Of a DNA stretch of 59,452 nucleotides, positions 36,792-44,494 are shown one piece after another (positions within the stretch are counted from its first letter, which is position 1; each line of letters begins with the position of its first letter). The stretch comes from Bacillota bacterium (GTDB lineage Bacteria; Bacillota; Clostridia; UBA1381; UMGS1253). The stretch is taken from positions 1 through 59,452 of the forward strand of contig JAKJBW010000011.1 of assembly GCA_022706785.1 (NCBI GenBank), given 5' to 3'. The translations under genes were made by a program, and so were the position numbers. The notes beneath the pieces are model-generated. The model was not told the origin of the DNA. It did no database searches and worked only from the letters and a program-made list of their open reading frames with translations.

Positions 36792-37223
36792 ATGGAAAAT
36801 TTTTTGAAAAAGGTAGCATACTTAAAGGGCTATGCCGACGGGTTGGACATCAACGAAAAAACAGACGAGGGCAAGCTTTTAAAGAAGATTATTGAAGTGA
36901 TCGACGAGATGGCGGATGTCGTTTCGGATCTTGACGCGGAACAAGGTGAGCTGATAGAGCAGGTGGAATCCATTGACGAGGATCTGGCTGAGCTCGAAAG
37001 CGTTTTCTACGGCGACGATGAAGATGACGACGATGAGGATGACGATTTGGATTATTTTGAGATCGAGTGTCCCAACTGCAAGGAAACTGTCTATATCGAC
37101 GACGACTTTTTAGATGACGACAGCCCCATCATCTGCCCGAACTGCGATCAGGAAATTGAGCTTGACTTTTCCTGTGACGGTGACTGCGATTGCGGACATG
37201 GGCATGACGATAAGCAAGATTAA
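36792..37223 (+). CDS. CD1247-like acidic zinc-ribbon protein of unknown function
   Basis: The 143-residue protein has an N-terminal helical domain (KKVAYLKGYADGLDINEKT at residues 5-23), known from CD1247-type clostridial proteins. A run of Asp/Glu (about 75-92) and a zinc ribbon with CPNCKE and CPNCDQ follow. The tail is rich in Cys and His (CDGDCDCGHGHDDKQD). Its function is unknown; the zinc ribbon could bind metal, RNA or RNA polymerase. ATG 36792 has AGGAGG eight bases upstream, while ATG 36786 is too close to it. A perfect hairpin terminator follows. Confidence 0.8.
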   Translation: MENFLKKVAYLKGYADGLDINEKTDEGKLLKKIIEVIDEMADVVSDLDAEQGELIEQVESIDEDLAELESVFYGDDEDDDDEDDDLDYFEIECPNCKETVYIDDDFLDDDSPIICPNCDQEIELDFSCDGDCDCGHGHDDKQD

Positions 37224-37253
37224 GTTTTATCTTAAAAAGCATATGGATTTTGG

Positions 37254-37283
37254 GGGATATGCGCAGGCGCATATCCCTGTTTT
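37254..37283 (+). terminator. intrinsic terminator after the zinc-ribbon gene
   Basis: GGGATATGCG (37254-37263) pairs perfectly with CGCATATCCC (37268-37277) around CAGG, followed by TGTTTTAT. Confidence 0.85.
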
Positions 37284-37313
37284 ATCCTTGGTTGTCGTGT
37301 GGAGGTGGGGCTT

Positions 37314-38144
37314 ATGTTTGTCAGGGCAGTTTTAGTGGCTGTTTGTGTTGTGTTTGCTTTTGCCGCATTCTACTGCGGGTTGATCATAAGGCGCTATCAG
37401 CTCGGCAGCAGGAAGCTGGCAGAAGGGCAAAGGCTGAATATTGCTTTGATTGCTGATTTGCACAGCCGTGCAGGCAGGAAAAGATTAGAAAAGCTTCTGG
37501 CAAAAGTTCAGGCAGAAAATCCGGATATTATTGTCTTGGCGGGAGATATTTTTGACTCGAAAAAAAGTATGTCGGGCGCAGAAGCATTTTTATCGGCGCT
37601 TCCAACGATCGCGCCTGTTTTTTATGCTTTTGGAAATCATGAATACCGTTCGGGCAAAATTGGAGCTATCAGAAAAACGGCACAACGCTGTCACATAACG
37701 CTGCTGGAAGATGAAATAAAGGAGATCACAATCAATGGTATCACCCTGCGGATAGCGGGGATTGCCGACGGGTTGAAAAGCAAGTATGACTGTGTGGGCT
37801 ATGATCTTTGGGAGGCTATGGATACAGCTTTTTGCGATCTGGATGATTCGCGCTATAATATTTTGATTGCGCACAGGGCTTATTATGTCAGCCGGTACAA
37901 AAAGTATCCCTTTGACCTTATTCTGTCCGGCCACGCACACGGCGGGCAATGGCGCATACCGTTCCTGATTAACGGGCTGTTTGTGCCGTCGCAGGGGTTG
38001 TTTCCCAGATATGCCGGCGGAGCATACCACCACGGTGAAACGACCCATATTGTCAGCAGGGGTGTGAGTGTGACGGCTATCGTTCCGCGCATTTTTAATC
38101 CGCCCGAGCTGGTTATGGTGTATGTGGGCAACAAGACCTGTTAG
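37314..38144 (+). CDS. membrane-anchored metallophosphoesterase
   Basis: The 276-residue protein has an N-terminal membrane helix (about 2-22). The calcineurin-like motifs are IALIADLHS, LAGDIFDSKK, FGNHEYRSG and LSGHAHGGQW, with a further histidine in LIAHRAYY. It resembles YkuE/LpxH-like phosphoesterases with a two-metal site; the substrate is unknown. ATG 37314 follows GGAGGTGGGG; an upstream GTG at 37299 overlaps this site. It precedes a 482-base gap with repeats and is not part of the spoIIIA operon. Confidence 0.87.
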   Translation: MFVRAVLVAVCVVFAFAAFYCGLIIRRYQLGSRKLAEGQRLNIALIADLHSRAGRKRLEKLLAKVQAENPDIIVLAGDIFDSKKSMSGAEAFLSALPTIAPVFYAFGNHEYRSGKIGAIRKTAQRCHITLLEDEIKEITINGITLRIAGIADGLKSKYDCVGYDLWEAMDTAFCDLDDSRYNILIAHRAYYVSRYKKYPFDLILSGHAHGGQWRIPFLINGLFVPSQGLFPRYAGGAYHHGETTHIVSRGVSVTAIVPRIFNPPELVMVYVGNKTC

Positions 38145-38160
38145 GTCTGCCAAAAAAGAA

Positions 38161-38275
38161 GGACAAATTCCGGCTGATTTTCCGCCAAACGCCGTTGTTG
38201 TCCTCACCGGGCGGAAGCCGGCTTTCATCCTTGCGCCTTGTTTGATAAAAAAAATCTTTTCGGACTTTGTTTTCC
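38161..38275. repeat. palindromic element D (degenerate, reverse orientation)
   Basis: The core ATTTTCCGCCAAACGCCGTT followed by GTTGTCCTCACC resembles the reverse complement of element C: TTTTCC, CGTTGTTGTC, GGGCG and CGCCTTGT line up in order. Its arms ACAAATTCCGGCTGATTTT (38163-38181) and AAAATCTTTTCGGACTTTGT (38251-38270) pair imperfectly and are unrelated to those of A, B and C. It starts 16 bases after the phosphoesterase stop. Confidence 0.6.
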
Positions 38276-38323
38276 ATATTTCTATGGGATATTAGTATTG
38301 CATAAAATGATATCGTGTCACCG

Positions 38324-38355
38324 GCCTCCTTTGGGTTGCTAAGGGAGGCTTTTTT
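38324..38355 (+). terminator. intrinsic terminator between elements D and B
   Basis: GCCTCCTTT (38324-38332) pairs with AAGGGAGGC (38341-38349) with one G-T pair, followed by TTTTTT. It would end transcripts from the phosphoesterase before the spoIIIA operon. Confidence 0.85.
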
Positions 38356-38374
38356 GCTGCGTCAAGAAATGTTT

Positions 38375-38534
38375 ATACTAATTTCATTTTGAAATATAGC
38401 AATAAAAAAGCCGGATTTTTTTCGTCAGGCGAGGCGGCAGGCGGTGGGAATACTTAGTGTATTCCCGCCGGCGACAACAAAGCATGGCGAGAAAAAGACA
38501 AGTTTTTATCTATAGTTTAAATTGAAATTAGTAT
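38375..38534. repeat. palindromic element B (25-bp arms)
   Basis: The arms 38375-38399 (ATACTAATTTCA...ATATAG) and 38510-38534 (CTATAG...TGAAATTAGTAT) are complementary at 22 of 25 positions. The core has TTTTTTTCGTCAGGCGAGGC on the left and GACAACAAAGCATGGCGAG then AAAAAG on the right. The apex GGGAATACTTAGTGTATTCCC (38448-38466 region) shares AATACTT-GTGTATT with element A. The other end of the gap (38535-38626) holds only the spoIIIA promoter and leader. Confidence 0.85.
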
Positions 38535-38559
38535 CAGGATTATTTTTTTAGTAAACCAG

Positions 38560-38588
38560 GCATAAGTGGCCTGTCCTTCTCATAAAAT
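38560..38588 (+). promoter_or_regulatory. candidate sigma-E promoter of the spoIIIA operon
   Basis: GCATAAG (38560-38566), a 14-base spacer and CATAAAAT (38581-38588). The sigma-E consensus is near KMATATT, 13-15 bases, CATACANT. The leader to ATG 38627 is about 32 bases. B. subtilis spoIIIA is transcribed by sigma-E in the mother cell. Confidence 0.6.
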
Positions 38589-38626
38589 GAACTAATCAAA
38601 TTTGGACAAGAGGTGCTGAAAGGGAA

Positions 38627-39550
38627 ATGGTTATTGCTGCAAAGGAGAAAACAGGGGGTTGTGAAACGCTGCTTCGGTATCTGCCACCCGCTATACGCCT
38701 GCCGGTATCGCATATTTTCACCCAAGAGCTTGAGGAAATCCGCCTCCGTCTTGGGCTGCCTTTAACTCTGCAGGGCAGGAACGGCACATATTTTGTAGGC
38801 GGGCACAAAAATCTGAGTACAAATCCGCAAGGGGCTTATATCACCACACGCTCTGATATTGATACTGCGCTTGAACTTATCAGCCGGGGCTCTGTGTATT
38901 CGCTTGAGGATGAAATCCGCCAGGGCTATATAACGGTTAGCGGCGGCCACAGGATAGGGCTTTGCGGGAAGGCTGTGATAAAGGACGGCGCAATTACCTA
39001 CCTCAAGGAAATATCCGGACTGAACTACAGATTTGCCAAGGAAATTATTGGGGCGGCTGACTGCGTGATAGACGAGATATGCGGGGGCAAAGCGCCGTGC
39101 AATACGCTGCTTATCTCACCTCCGCAATGCGGGAAGACTACCATGCTGCGTGACATCTGCCGGCTGTTGTCATACAGGGGCTATAAGATATGTGTTGTGG
39201 ACGAGCGTTGCGAGATAGCGGGTATGGCGCAGGGGATCAGCAGCTTTGATATGGGTCCGCAGACCGATGTGCTGGATGCCTGCCCTAAAGCTCAGGGGAT
39301 GCTGATGGCGCTCCGCAGTATGTCGCCGCAGATATTGATAACTGATGAAATAGGCACACAAAACGACTATGACGCGATCTGCAGCGCCTTAAGCTGCGGC
39401 GTAAGCGTTATAACAAGCATTCACGGCAGCAGCCGCAATGATCTGTATGCCAAGAGCGGATTTGAGCGATTTGGCGAACGGTTTGACTGTATTGTAACGC
39501 TTAGTAAACGGCGGGGCAGCGGAACCGTAGAGGAGATCTATCGCAGGTAG
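38627..39550 (+). CDS. spoIIIAA: stage III sporulation protein AA, ATPase
   Basis: The 307-residue secretion-type ATPase has the Walker A motif PPQCGKTTML near residue 165, Walker B QILITDEIG near 240, and the SpoIIIAA-specific EEIRLRLGLPL, SVYSLEDEIRQGYITVSGGHRIGLCG and CVVDERCEIAG. It is thought to power the SpoIIIA-SpoIIQ channel from the mother cell. ATG 38627 follows GAAAGGG. It is the first gene of the operon. Confidence 0.96.
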   Translation: MVIAAKEKTGGCETLLRYLPPAIRLPVSHIFTQELEEIRLRLGLPLTLQGRNGTYFVGGHKNLSTNPQGAYITTRSDIDTALELISRGSVYSLEDEIRQGYITVSGGHRIGLCGKAVIKDGAITYLKEISGLNYRFAKEIIGAADCVIDEICGGKAPCNTLLISPPQCGKTTMLRDICRLLSYRGYKICVVDERCEIAGMAQGISSFDMGPQTDVLDACPKAQGMLMALRSMSPQILITDEIGTQNDYDAICSALSCGVSVITSIHGSSRNDLYAKSGFERFGERFDCIVTLSKRRGSGTVEEIYRR

Positions 39551-39583
39551 AAGCGGCAAACGCCAGACATATGAGGTGGTAAA

Positions 39584-40102
39584 ATGGCTTTTAAGTTAAT
39601 TGGGTCTGTATTGATTGTACTTGCCACGACACTGATCGGATTCAGCTACGCGACGGCTCTGGAAAAGCGCCGGCGCTCGCTTGTGGATTTTCAAACCGCG
39701 CTTACCATGCTTGAAAGCGAGATAACCTTTGCCGCCAGCCCACTCGATGTGGCATTTGACAGAATTTCAAAAAATATCGCCTCGCCTGTGGGCGCATTCT
39801 TTTCAGAACTGGTGAGCAAAACCGTCAGCCAAGAATTGCCGTTGCAGAAAATATGGACAGACACGCTGGACAGTCATGTAAAGCAACTTAACCTTACACA
39901 GCCGGATATGCAGATATTACTGGCGTTTGCGGCACAAATGGGAAAAACCGACCGCGAAAATCAGATAAAAAATATCTGCCATACCTTAGCCCAGCTCAAG
40001 ACTCAAACCGAGCTTGCCGGGCAGGTCTGTAACAAAAACAAGCGGATGTATCAGAGCTTTGGCGTACTTTCGGGGATTCTGATCGCTATTTTACTGTTTT
40101 AG
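39584..40102 (+). CDS. spoIIIAB: stage III sporulation protein AB
   Basis: The 172-residue protein has an N-terminal membrane helix (about 4-22) and a C-terminal one (about 155-172). A helical middle region (SLVDFQTALTMLESEITFAASPLDVAF) resembles type II secretion GspF. It follows spoIIIAA by 33 bases and precedes spoIIIAC by 15. Confidence 0.93.
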   Translation: MAFKLIGSVLIVLATTLIGFSYATALEKRRRSLVDFQTALTMLESEITFAASPLDVAFDRISKNIASPVGAFFSELVSKTVSQELPLQKIWTDTLDSHVKQLNLTQPDMQILLAFAAQMGKTDRENQIKNICHTLAQLKTQTELAGQVCNKNKRMYQSFGVLSGILIAILLF

Positions 40103-40117
40103 GAGGAGAATAAAACA

Positions 40118-40312
40118 ATGGGAGTAGACCTGGTTTTCCAGATAGCAGCCATAGGCATAATCGTTGCGGTGCTCAATCAGGTACTGATCCGCTCGGGCCG
40201 AGAAGAACAGGCCATGCTGACTACGCTTGCCGGGCTGATCGTGGTGCTGTTTATGATAATCGGACAGATCAGCACACTGTTTGACACCATAAAAAGCGTC
40301 TTTAACCTTTAA
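40118..40312 (+). CDS. spoIIIAC: stage III sporulation protein AC
   Basis: The 64-residue protein with two membrane helices (LVFQIAAIGIIVAVLNQVLI and MLTTLAGLIVVLFMIIGQIS) is a typical SpoIIIAC channel subunit. It follows AGGAGG. Between it and spoIIIAD lies a 206-base gap occupied by palindromic element C, where these genes normally lie close together. Confidence 0.93.
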   Translation: MGVDLVFQIAAIGIIVAVLNQVLIRSGREEQAMLTTLAGLIVVLFMIIGQISTLFDTIKSVFNL

Positions 40313-40345
40313 CCGAAAAAAGCGGAATATCACTAAAAACAAAAG

Positions 40346-40507
40346 ATATAGTCGATCCACGCCAAAAAGGTCTGAAGATTTGCGAGAATTTTTTCCGCCA
40401 GACAAGGCGGAGGACGACGGCGGGCTGGCGCCCGCCTAGGACGACAACGCAGCATGGTGGGAAAAAGGCCTCAAAGACCAGACTGTTTTGGTGTGGATCG
40501 ACTATAT
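40346..40507. repeat. palindromic element C inside the spoIIIA operon (22-bp arms)
   Basis: The arms ATATAGTCGATCCACGCC then AAAA (40346-40367) and TTTTGGTGTGGATCGACTA then TAT (40486-40507) are complementary at 21 of 22 positions, the odd one a G-T wobble. Inside, GGTCT (40369-40373) pairs with AGACC. The core has TTTTTTCCGCCAGACAAGGC on the left and GACAACGCAGCATGGTGGG then AAAAAGG on the right, close to element B. The apex is GGCGGGCTGGCGCCCGCC. The right arm ends 6 bases before the spoIIIAD ribosome binding site. Confidence 0.85.
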
Positions 40508-40524
40508 ATGACAGGGGTATGGCA

Positions 40525-40911
40525 ATGGATATTTTGCAGATTATAGGGATCGGCATTATTGGGGCTGTCAGCGCGCTGCTGCTGCGCAGCCAGCGTCCGG
40601 AAATTGCGCTCCAGATTACTCTGGCCGCAGGGGTGGTCATCTTTTTAAGCATTGCGGTGCCGCTCAGCACCACCGTCAGCTCGATTCTGTCACTGGCCCA
40701 GAAATACGGGCTGGATACGGGTTACATAGGAACTGTTATCCGCATAATAGGCATCGCGTATATCTGCCAGTTTGCATCGGAGGTATGCCGCGACTGCGGA
40801 GAGGGCGCAATTGCTTCCAAAATTGAGTTTGCGGGCAAGGTTCTTATTCTTATCTATGCGATTCCCATCGTAGAAGCGCTTTTGCAAATGATAGTGGAGA
40901 TACTGCCATGA
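40525..40911 (+). CDS. spoIIIAD: stage III sporulation protein AD
   Basis: This is a 128-residue membrane protein with about four helices: ILQIIGIGIIGAVSALLL, LQITLAAGVVIFLSIAVPL, IIGIAYICQFASEVC and LILIYAIPIVEALLQMIVEIL. It is homologous to SpoIIIAC with an extra C-terminal part. ATG 40525 has AGGGG seven bases upstream; ATG 40519 is too close. It overlaps spoIIIAE by four bases (ATGA). Confidence 0.93.
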   Translation: MDILQIIGIGIIGAVSALLLRSQRPEIALQITLAAGVVIFLSIAVPLSTTVSSILSLAQKYGLDTGYIGTVIRIIGIAYICQFASEVCRDCGEGAIASKIEFAGKVLILIYAIPIVEALLQMIVEILP

Positions 40912-42065
40912 AAAAGACCATAATATGCCTATGTATTTTATTATTGCTTCTACCGCTTGCTATAAGGGCTTCCGCCGTTTCGGTGAAGGATATCATAGCG
41001 GAGCAAATGCAGACACAGGACATGGAGAAGCTGGACGGGCTTGCCAGGCAGGACGATAAGCTTGTGCTTCCCAATTTTACCTTTTCAGACGCGGCCAAAA
41101 GCTTTGCCGCAGGGACTACACCTTTCGAGACCTCAAATCTGCTTTCGGCAATTCCCAGATCATTTCTACGGGAGGTCTACGTTAATCTTTTTCTGATGCT
41201 CAAGTTGATTGCGATTGCGCTTTTATTCTCGCTTTTAAACAACCTAAAGGCGGGCTTTGATAAAAAGAGTGTTGGCGACGCAGCGTATCTGGTTTGTTAT
41301 ATGCTGATGGCCGGTGTGCTGTTTCAGGCGTTTTTGCAGGCCGCGAATCTGACAAAGGAAGCTGTGAGTCAGGCAGCCGCTTTTGTCACAGGAATTGTGC
41401 CGCTGCTCATCACACTCATGATTTCAAGCGGCGCAATCACTACCGCGGCGGCGTTCGACCCTGTGCTGCTGATCTGCACGCAGGTGGTAACAAATATGAC
41501 GCAGTATTTTTTCATACCGTTGTTTTACGTCATTGCGGCGCTTTCGCTGGTGGATAATCTCAACGAAAAATTTCCCGTTACCAAGCTAAGCGATCTGCTG
41601 AAAAAAACGGTCAAATGGAGCTTGGGATTTGTCATGACGCTGTTTGTGGGCATTATGAGTGTGCATGGATTTGCAACGTCGGTTCTGGACGGGGTGACGG
41701 GCAAGGCGGCAAAGTATGTGGTAGGCAGCTTTGTGCCTGTTGTGGGCAGTATTCTCTCCGATACCGTCGACACGATGGCAGGCTGCATACTGGTGGTGAA
41801 AAGCGCGGCGGGCGCAGCCGGAATTGCCGCCGTTGCCGTTATCTGCCTTACGCCCATACTCAAGCTGGCGGCAATGTCTTTCGTATTCTATATTACTGCG
41901 GCTGTGGTCGAGCCTGTGGCAGACAAACGCATTACCCAGGCAATAAGCGCGGTCGGTTCGGTCACAGGGATGATGGTGGCTGTGGTCAGTGCGGTGGCGC
42001 TGATGTTTATCATATGCATCAGCATGGTGATCGGCATGGGCAACAACGCCGCAATGTTAAGGTAG
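40908..42065 (+). CDS. spoIIIAE: stage III sporulation protein AE
   Basis: The 385-residue protein has a signal peptide (KTIICLCILLLLLPLAIRASA) and multiple membrane helices from about residue 90. LIAIALLFSLLNNLKAGF, FVTGIVPLLITLMISSGA and TSVLDGVTGKAAKYVVGSFVPVVGS are typical of the family. It forms part of the mother-cell side of the channel. It is translationally coupled to spoIIIAD. Confidence 0.95.
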   Translation: MKKTIICLCILLLLLPLAIRASAVSVKDIIAEQMQTQDMEKLDGLARQDDKLVLPNFTFSDAAKSFAAGTTPFETSNLLSAIPRSFLREVYVNLFLMLKLIAIALLFSLLNNLKAGFDKKSVGDAAYLVCYMLMAGVLFQAFLQAANLTKEAVSQAAAFVTGIVPLLITLMISSGAITTAAAFDPVLLICTQVVTNMTQYFFIPLFYVIAALSLVDNLNEKFPVTKLSDLLKKTVKWSLGFVMTLFVGIMSVHGFATSVLDGVTGKAAKYVVGSFVPVVGSILSDTVDTMAGCILVVKSAAGAAGIAAVAVICLTPILKLAAMSFVFYITAAVVEPVADKRITQAISAVGSVTGMMVAVVSAVALMFIICISMVIGMGNNAAMLR

Positions 42066-42073
42066 GTGAGCAT

Positions 42074-42559
42074 ATGGAGTGGCTGAGCGGATTTACCATT
42101 ACGGTGTTGTGCGTAGTATTGTTAACGTCGGTTATGAACGCGCTGATGCCTGACGGGAATTTGTCTAAATTTATTAATATGGTATTGGGCATGGTTGTGA
42201 TGGTTACTATTATAGGATCCGCAATTGGCCTGACAAAGCTGGATTTTGACAAAGTATTCGCCGTGGACGCTGCCCGGGATTTCAACAGGGAAAACGCAGC
42301 CGAAGCGTATAACAGACAGATTGCGCAAAACTTTGAAGCACGCCTTGCCGAGGAGATTGCCGTATTTATTAAAACCAACTACGGCATTGATGCATCCGTA
42401 AGCGCAAAGGCGGCGGTTGACGCAAATAACAATGTGACGGGGGTGCAAAGCATAGCGGTCCGTGTTCCGGTATGGGCAGACGCCGTGACCATCAGGAAAG
42501 ACCTTGCGAAAGTCTACGGCGTGAGCACAAAAGACATAACGGTGGGAGGTGGTGAATGA
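42074..42559 (+). CDS. spoIIIAF: stage III sporulation protein AF
   Basis: The 161-residue protein has two N-terminal membrane helices (about 5-22 and 35-55). A soluble domain follows with EIAVFIKTNYGIDASVSAKA and GVSTKDITVGGG at the end. ATG 42074 follows TAGGTGAG, 8 bases after spoIIIAE. The same frame stays open upstream inside spoIIIAE to 41615, but that extension is a shadow. It overlaps spoIIIAG by four bases. Confidence 0.92.
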   Translation: MEWLSGFTITVLCVVLLTSVMNALMPDGNLSKFINMVLGMVVMVTIIGSAIGLTKLDFDKVFAVDAARDFNRENAAEAYNRQIAQNFEARLAEEIAVFIKTNYGIDASVSAKAAVDANNNVTGVQSIAVRVPVWADAVTIRKDLAKVYGVSTKDITVGGGE

Positions 42560-43101
42560 TGCATATACAGTGGCTTGAAAAATTGATACCTAAAGGCAAA
42601 AATACCGCGGTATTGTATTTGATCCTGATAATAGGCATTATTGCACTGGCGCTTGGCAGCAGTGTGCTCGGCACAGGCCAGTCGGGCAAAAAAGCGCAAA
42701 AAACAAACGCACAGGTCATGCTGCCGACAGACCAGACCGAAAAAAAGCTTACCCAGATCCTTTCAAAAATTAAAGGGGCAGGGAACGTTTCGGTTATGAT
42801 CAGCTATGAAAGCACAGGTGAAAAGGTGTTTGCCGCCGATACCAATACACAGACCTCTCAGTCAGAAGATAAAGACGGCGAAGCAAAAACCAAAAGCGAT
42901 ACCGATACGAAGCAGGATATCAAAACCATCACGCCGGCAGGTGCGCCTGTGGTGTCTAAGGAAATCTATCCTAAGGTATGCGGCGTGATCGTTGTCGTTG
43001 ACGGGGGAAATGATGCCGTTACCAGGCAGAATATTATCCGGGCGGTAACAGCGCTGCTTAATGTGCCGGAGCATAAGATAGGCGTATTCGCAAGCAAATA
43101 G
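42556..43101 (+). CDS. spoIIIAG: stage III sporulation protein AG
   Basis: The 181-residue protein has one membrane helix (about 18-36) and a ring-building domain: LTQILSKIKGAGNVSVMISYES, then a Lys/Asp/Ser/Thr-rich insertion (about 100-118) and KEIYPKVCGVIVVVDGGNDAV. SpoIIIAG forms large rings in the intermembrane space. Two ATGs (42556, 42559) follow GGGAGGTGG. Distance to spoIIIAH is 66 bases. Confidence 0.94.
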   Translation: MMHIQWLEKLIPKGKNTAVLYLILIIGIIALALGSSVLGTGQSGKKAQKTNAQVMLPTDQTEKKLTQILSKIKGAGNVSVMISYESTGEKVFAADTNTQTSQSEDKDGEAKTKSDTDTKQDIKTITPAGAPVVSKEIYPKVCGVIVVVDGGNDAVTRQNIIRAVTALLNVPEHKIGVFASK

Positions 43102-43167
43102 TGCCGCTCTGCTTTGGCTATTGTTTAAAAATCCATAAAACACTTAAAATATAAGGAGGAGATATTT

Positions 43168-43767
43168 GTGATGATGGTCATGAAAAGAAAAGAAATATTG
43201 ATAGGGGTTCTTATCGTGCTGATAGGCGTGGCAGGGTATGTTAACTGGAGCTATACCAAAGATCCGCTTCCCAAAGGGCAGAGCGTGGCGGTTCCGCAGG
43301 ATGAGCAGACGAATGGTGAGGAGGAATTTGGGGAGCACTCGACGCAGGCTGAGCAAAATGAGGAAACGCAGGCACGCAGAATGGGAGAGGCGCAGTATGT
43401 CAGCGCAGGTGCGGGGGCGGAAAGCTTTTTTGCCGAGGCCAGAATCAGCCGTGAAAGCTCGCGAAGCAAGGCAATAGAAACGCTTAATGGCATTGTCAAT
43501 AATCCAAATTCCGATGCACAAAGTAAAAAGACGGCGCAGGACAAGATCATAAAGCTTGCGAGCGTGATCGATAAGGAAACCGCGGCCGAAAATATTATTA
43601 AGGCAAAGGGCTTTGAAGAGGCCGTTGTATTTGTCAATGACGATACGGCGACCGTTACCGTAAAGACGGAAGGGTTGTCGGCTACCGACATGGCAAAGAT
43701 TCAGGATATCGTGACATCTCAGACGGGGGTGTCCATAAAAAATATAAAAATAGTTGAAGTTAAATAA
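43168..43767 (+). CDS. spoIIIAH: stage III sporulation protein AH
   Basis: The 199-residue protein has one membrane helix (about 9-25), an acidic Gln/Glu-rich linker, and a C-terminal YscJ/FliF-like domain. The motifs are ARISRESSRSKAIETLNGIV, AENIIKAKGFEEAVVFVNDDTA and TSQTGVSIKNIKIVEV. It pairs with forespore SpoIIQ (8.6 kb). GTG 43168 has AAGGAGGA seven bases upstream; ATGs at 43171, 43174 and 43180 are alternatives. Confidence 0.94.
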   Translation: MMMVMKRKEILIGVLIVLIGVAGYVNWSYTKDPLPKGQSVAVPQDEQTNGEEEFGEHSTQAEQNEETQARRMGEAQYVSAGAGAESFFAEARISRESSRSKAIETLNGIVNNPNSDAQSKKTAQDKIIKLASVIDKETAAENIIKAKGFEEAVVFVNDDTATVTVKTEGLSATDMAKIQDIVTSQTGVSIKNIKIVEVK

Positions 43768-43782
43768 AAGGCGTGATATAAT
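43754..43782 (+). promoter_or_regulatory. housekeeping promoter of asp23, overlapping the spoIIIAH end
   Basis: TTGAAG (43754-43759), a 17-base spacer and TATAAT (43777-43782). It overlaps the last codons of spoIIIAH and allows asp23 to be expressed outside sporulation. Confidence 0.7.
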
Positions 43783-43816
43783 CATACAATAAAGAAAAAA
43801 TGGAAGGGGCAACACG

Positions 43817-44272
43817 ATGGATGATATATTGAAAAATACAAACGATGACATCGGAAACGTTAAAATTGCCGATGAAGTCATTGCTACCATCGCCGGTATC
43901 GCTACTTCGGAAGTGAAGGGCGTAGCGGGCATGTCCGGTACTATCGCAGGCGGTATTGCCGAAATTTTGGGTAAGAAAAACTTGAGCAAGGGCGTTAAAA
44001 TAGAACACAACGGGGATCTTGTTTCCATAGACTTGCATCTGATCGTGGCGTATGGCGTCAGAGTGCCGGAGGTGTCGTGGGAGATACAGGAAAGGGTCAA
44101 AAAGGCTGTTGAAAGCATGACCGGGCTTGAAATAGAAAAAATTAACATTTATATTGAAGGCATATTTATTGAAAAAGAGCCGCGCAAAGAAACAAAGCCG
44201 CCCAAGGCTGAAGATATTCCCGCGGATGGACTCGAGGCAGAAGAAAACGGCGAAGAGGATGCCGGCAAATAA
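43817..44272 (+). CDS. Asp23/Gls24 family envelope stress protein
   Basis: The 151-residue protein has IADEVIATIAGIATSEVKGVAGM at residues 17-39 and HNGDLVSIDLHLIVAYGVRVPEV. VQERVKKAVE-like helices and INIYIEGIFIEK complete the Asp23 domain, and the tail is acidic. In Firmicutes such proteins (YqhY, Asp23) link to envelope stress and fatty acid synthesis control. It is common right after the spoIIIA operon. It has its own sigma-A-type promoter and a strong terminator. Confidence 0.92.
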   Translation: MDDILKNTNDDIGNVKIADEVIATIAGIATSEVKGVAGMSGTIAGGIAEILGKKNLSKGVKIEHNGDLVSIDLHLIVAYGVRVPEVSWEIQERVKKAVESMTGLEIEKINIYIEGIFIEKEPRKETKPPKAEDIPADGLEAEENGEEDAGK

Positions 44273-44304
44273 GCTGCCGTATATTTGCGGCAAACTTACG
44301 GTTC

Positions 44305-44351
44305 AAACCTTCGGCTTGGCGATATCTTTCGCCGATTCGAAGGTTTTGTAT
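44305..44351 (+). terminator. intrinsic terminator after asp23
   Basis: AAACCTTCG (44305-44313) pairs with CGAAGGTTT (44338-44346), with GGCGA/TCGCC stacked inside, followed by TTGTATTTG. Confidence 0.85.
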
Positions 44352-44431
44352 TTGTTTTTAATGCCGATATTATTGATACACCGCATTAAGGCGCTTGATC
44401 GGGAATTTGTGACAAAACACGACATAAAGCC

Positions 44432-44461
44432 TTGACGCTGTGTGCGCGGAAATGTTACAAT
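44432..44461 (+). promoter_or_regulatory. promoter of the rRNA methyltransferase-like gene
   Basis: TTGACG (44432-44437), an 18-base spacer and TACAAT (44456-44461), 34 bases before ATG 44495. Confidence 0.65.
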
Positions 44462-44494
44462 AACATAAATATAAAATTTTTATGCTGGGAGAGA

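Noticed and set aside
41615..42073. A 153-codon open frame in front of spoIIIAF, overlapping spoIIIAE
   Set aside because: It is a frame shadow of spoIIIAE rich in Cys, Gly and Arg; SpoIIIAF homology begins at ATG 42074, which has a proper ribosome binding site.
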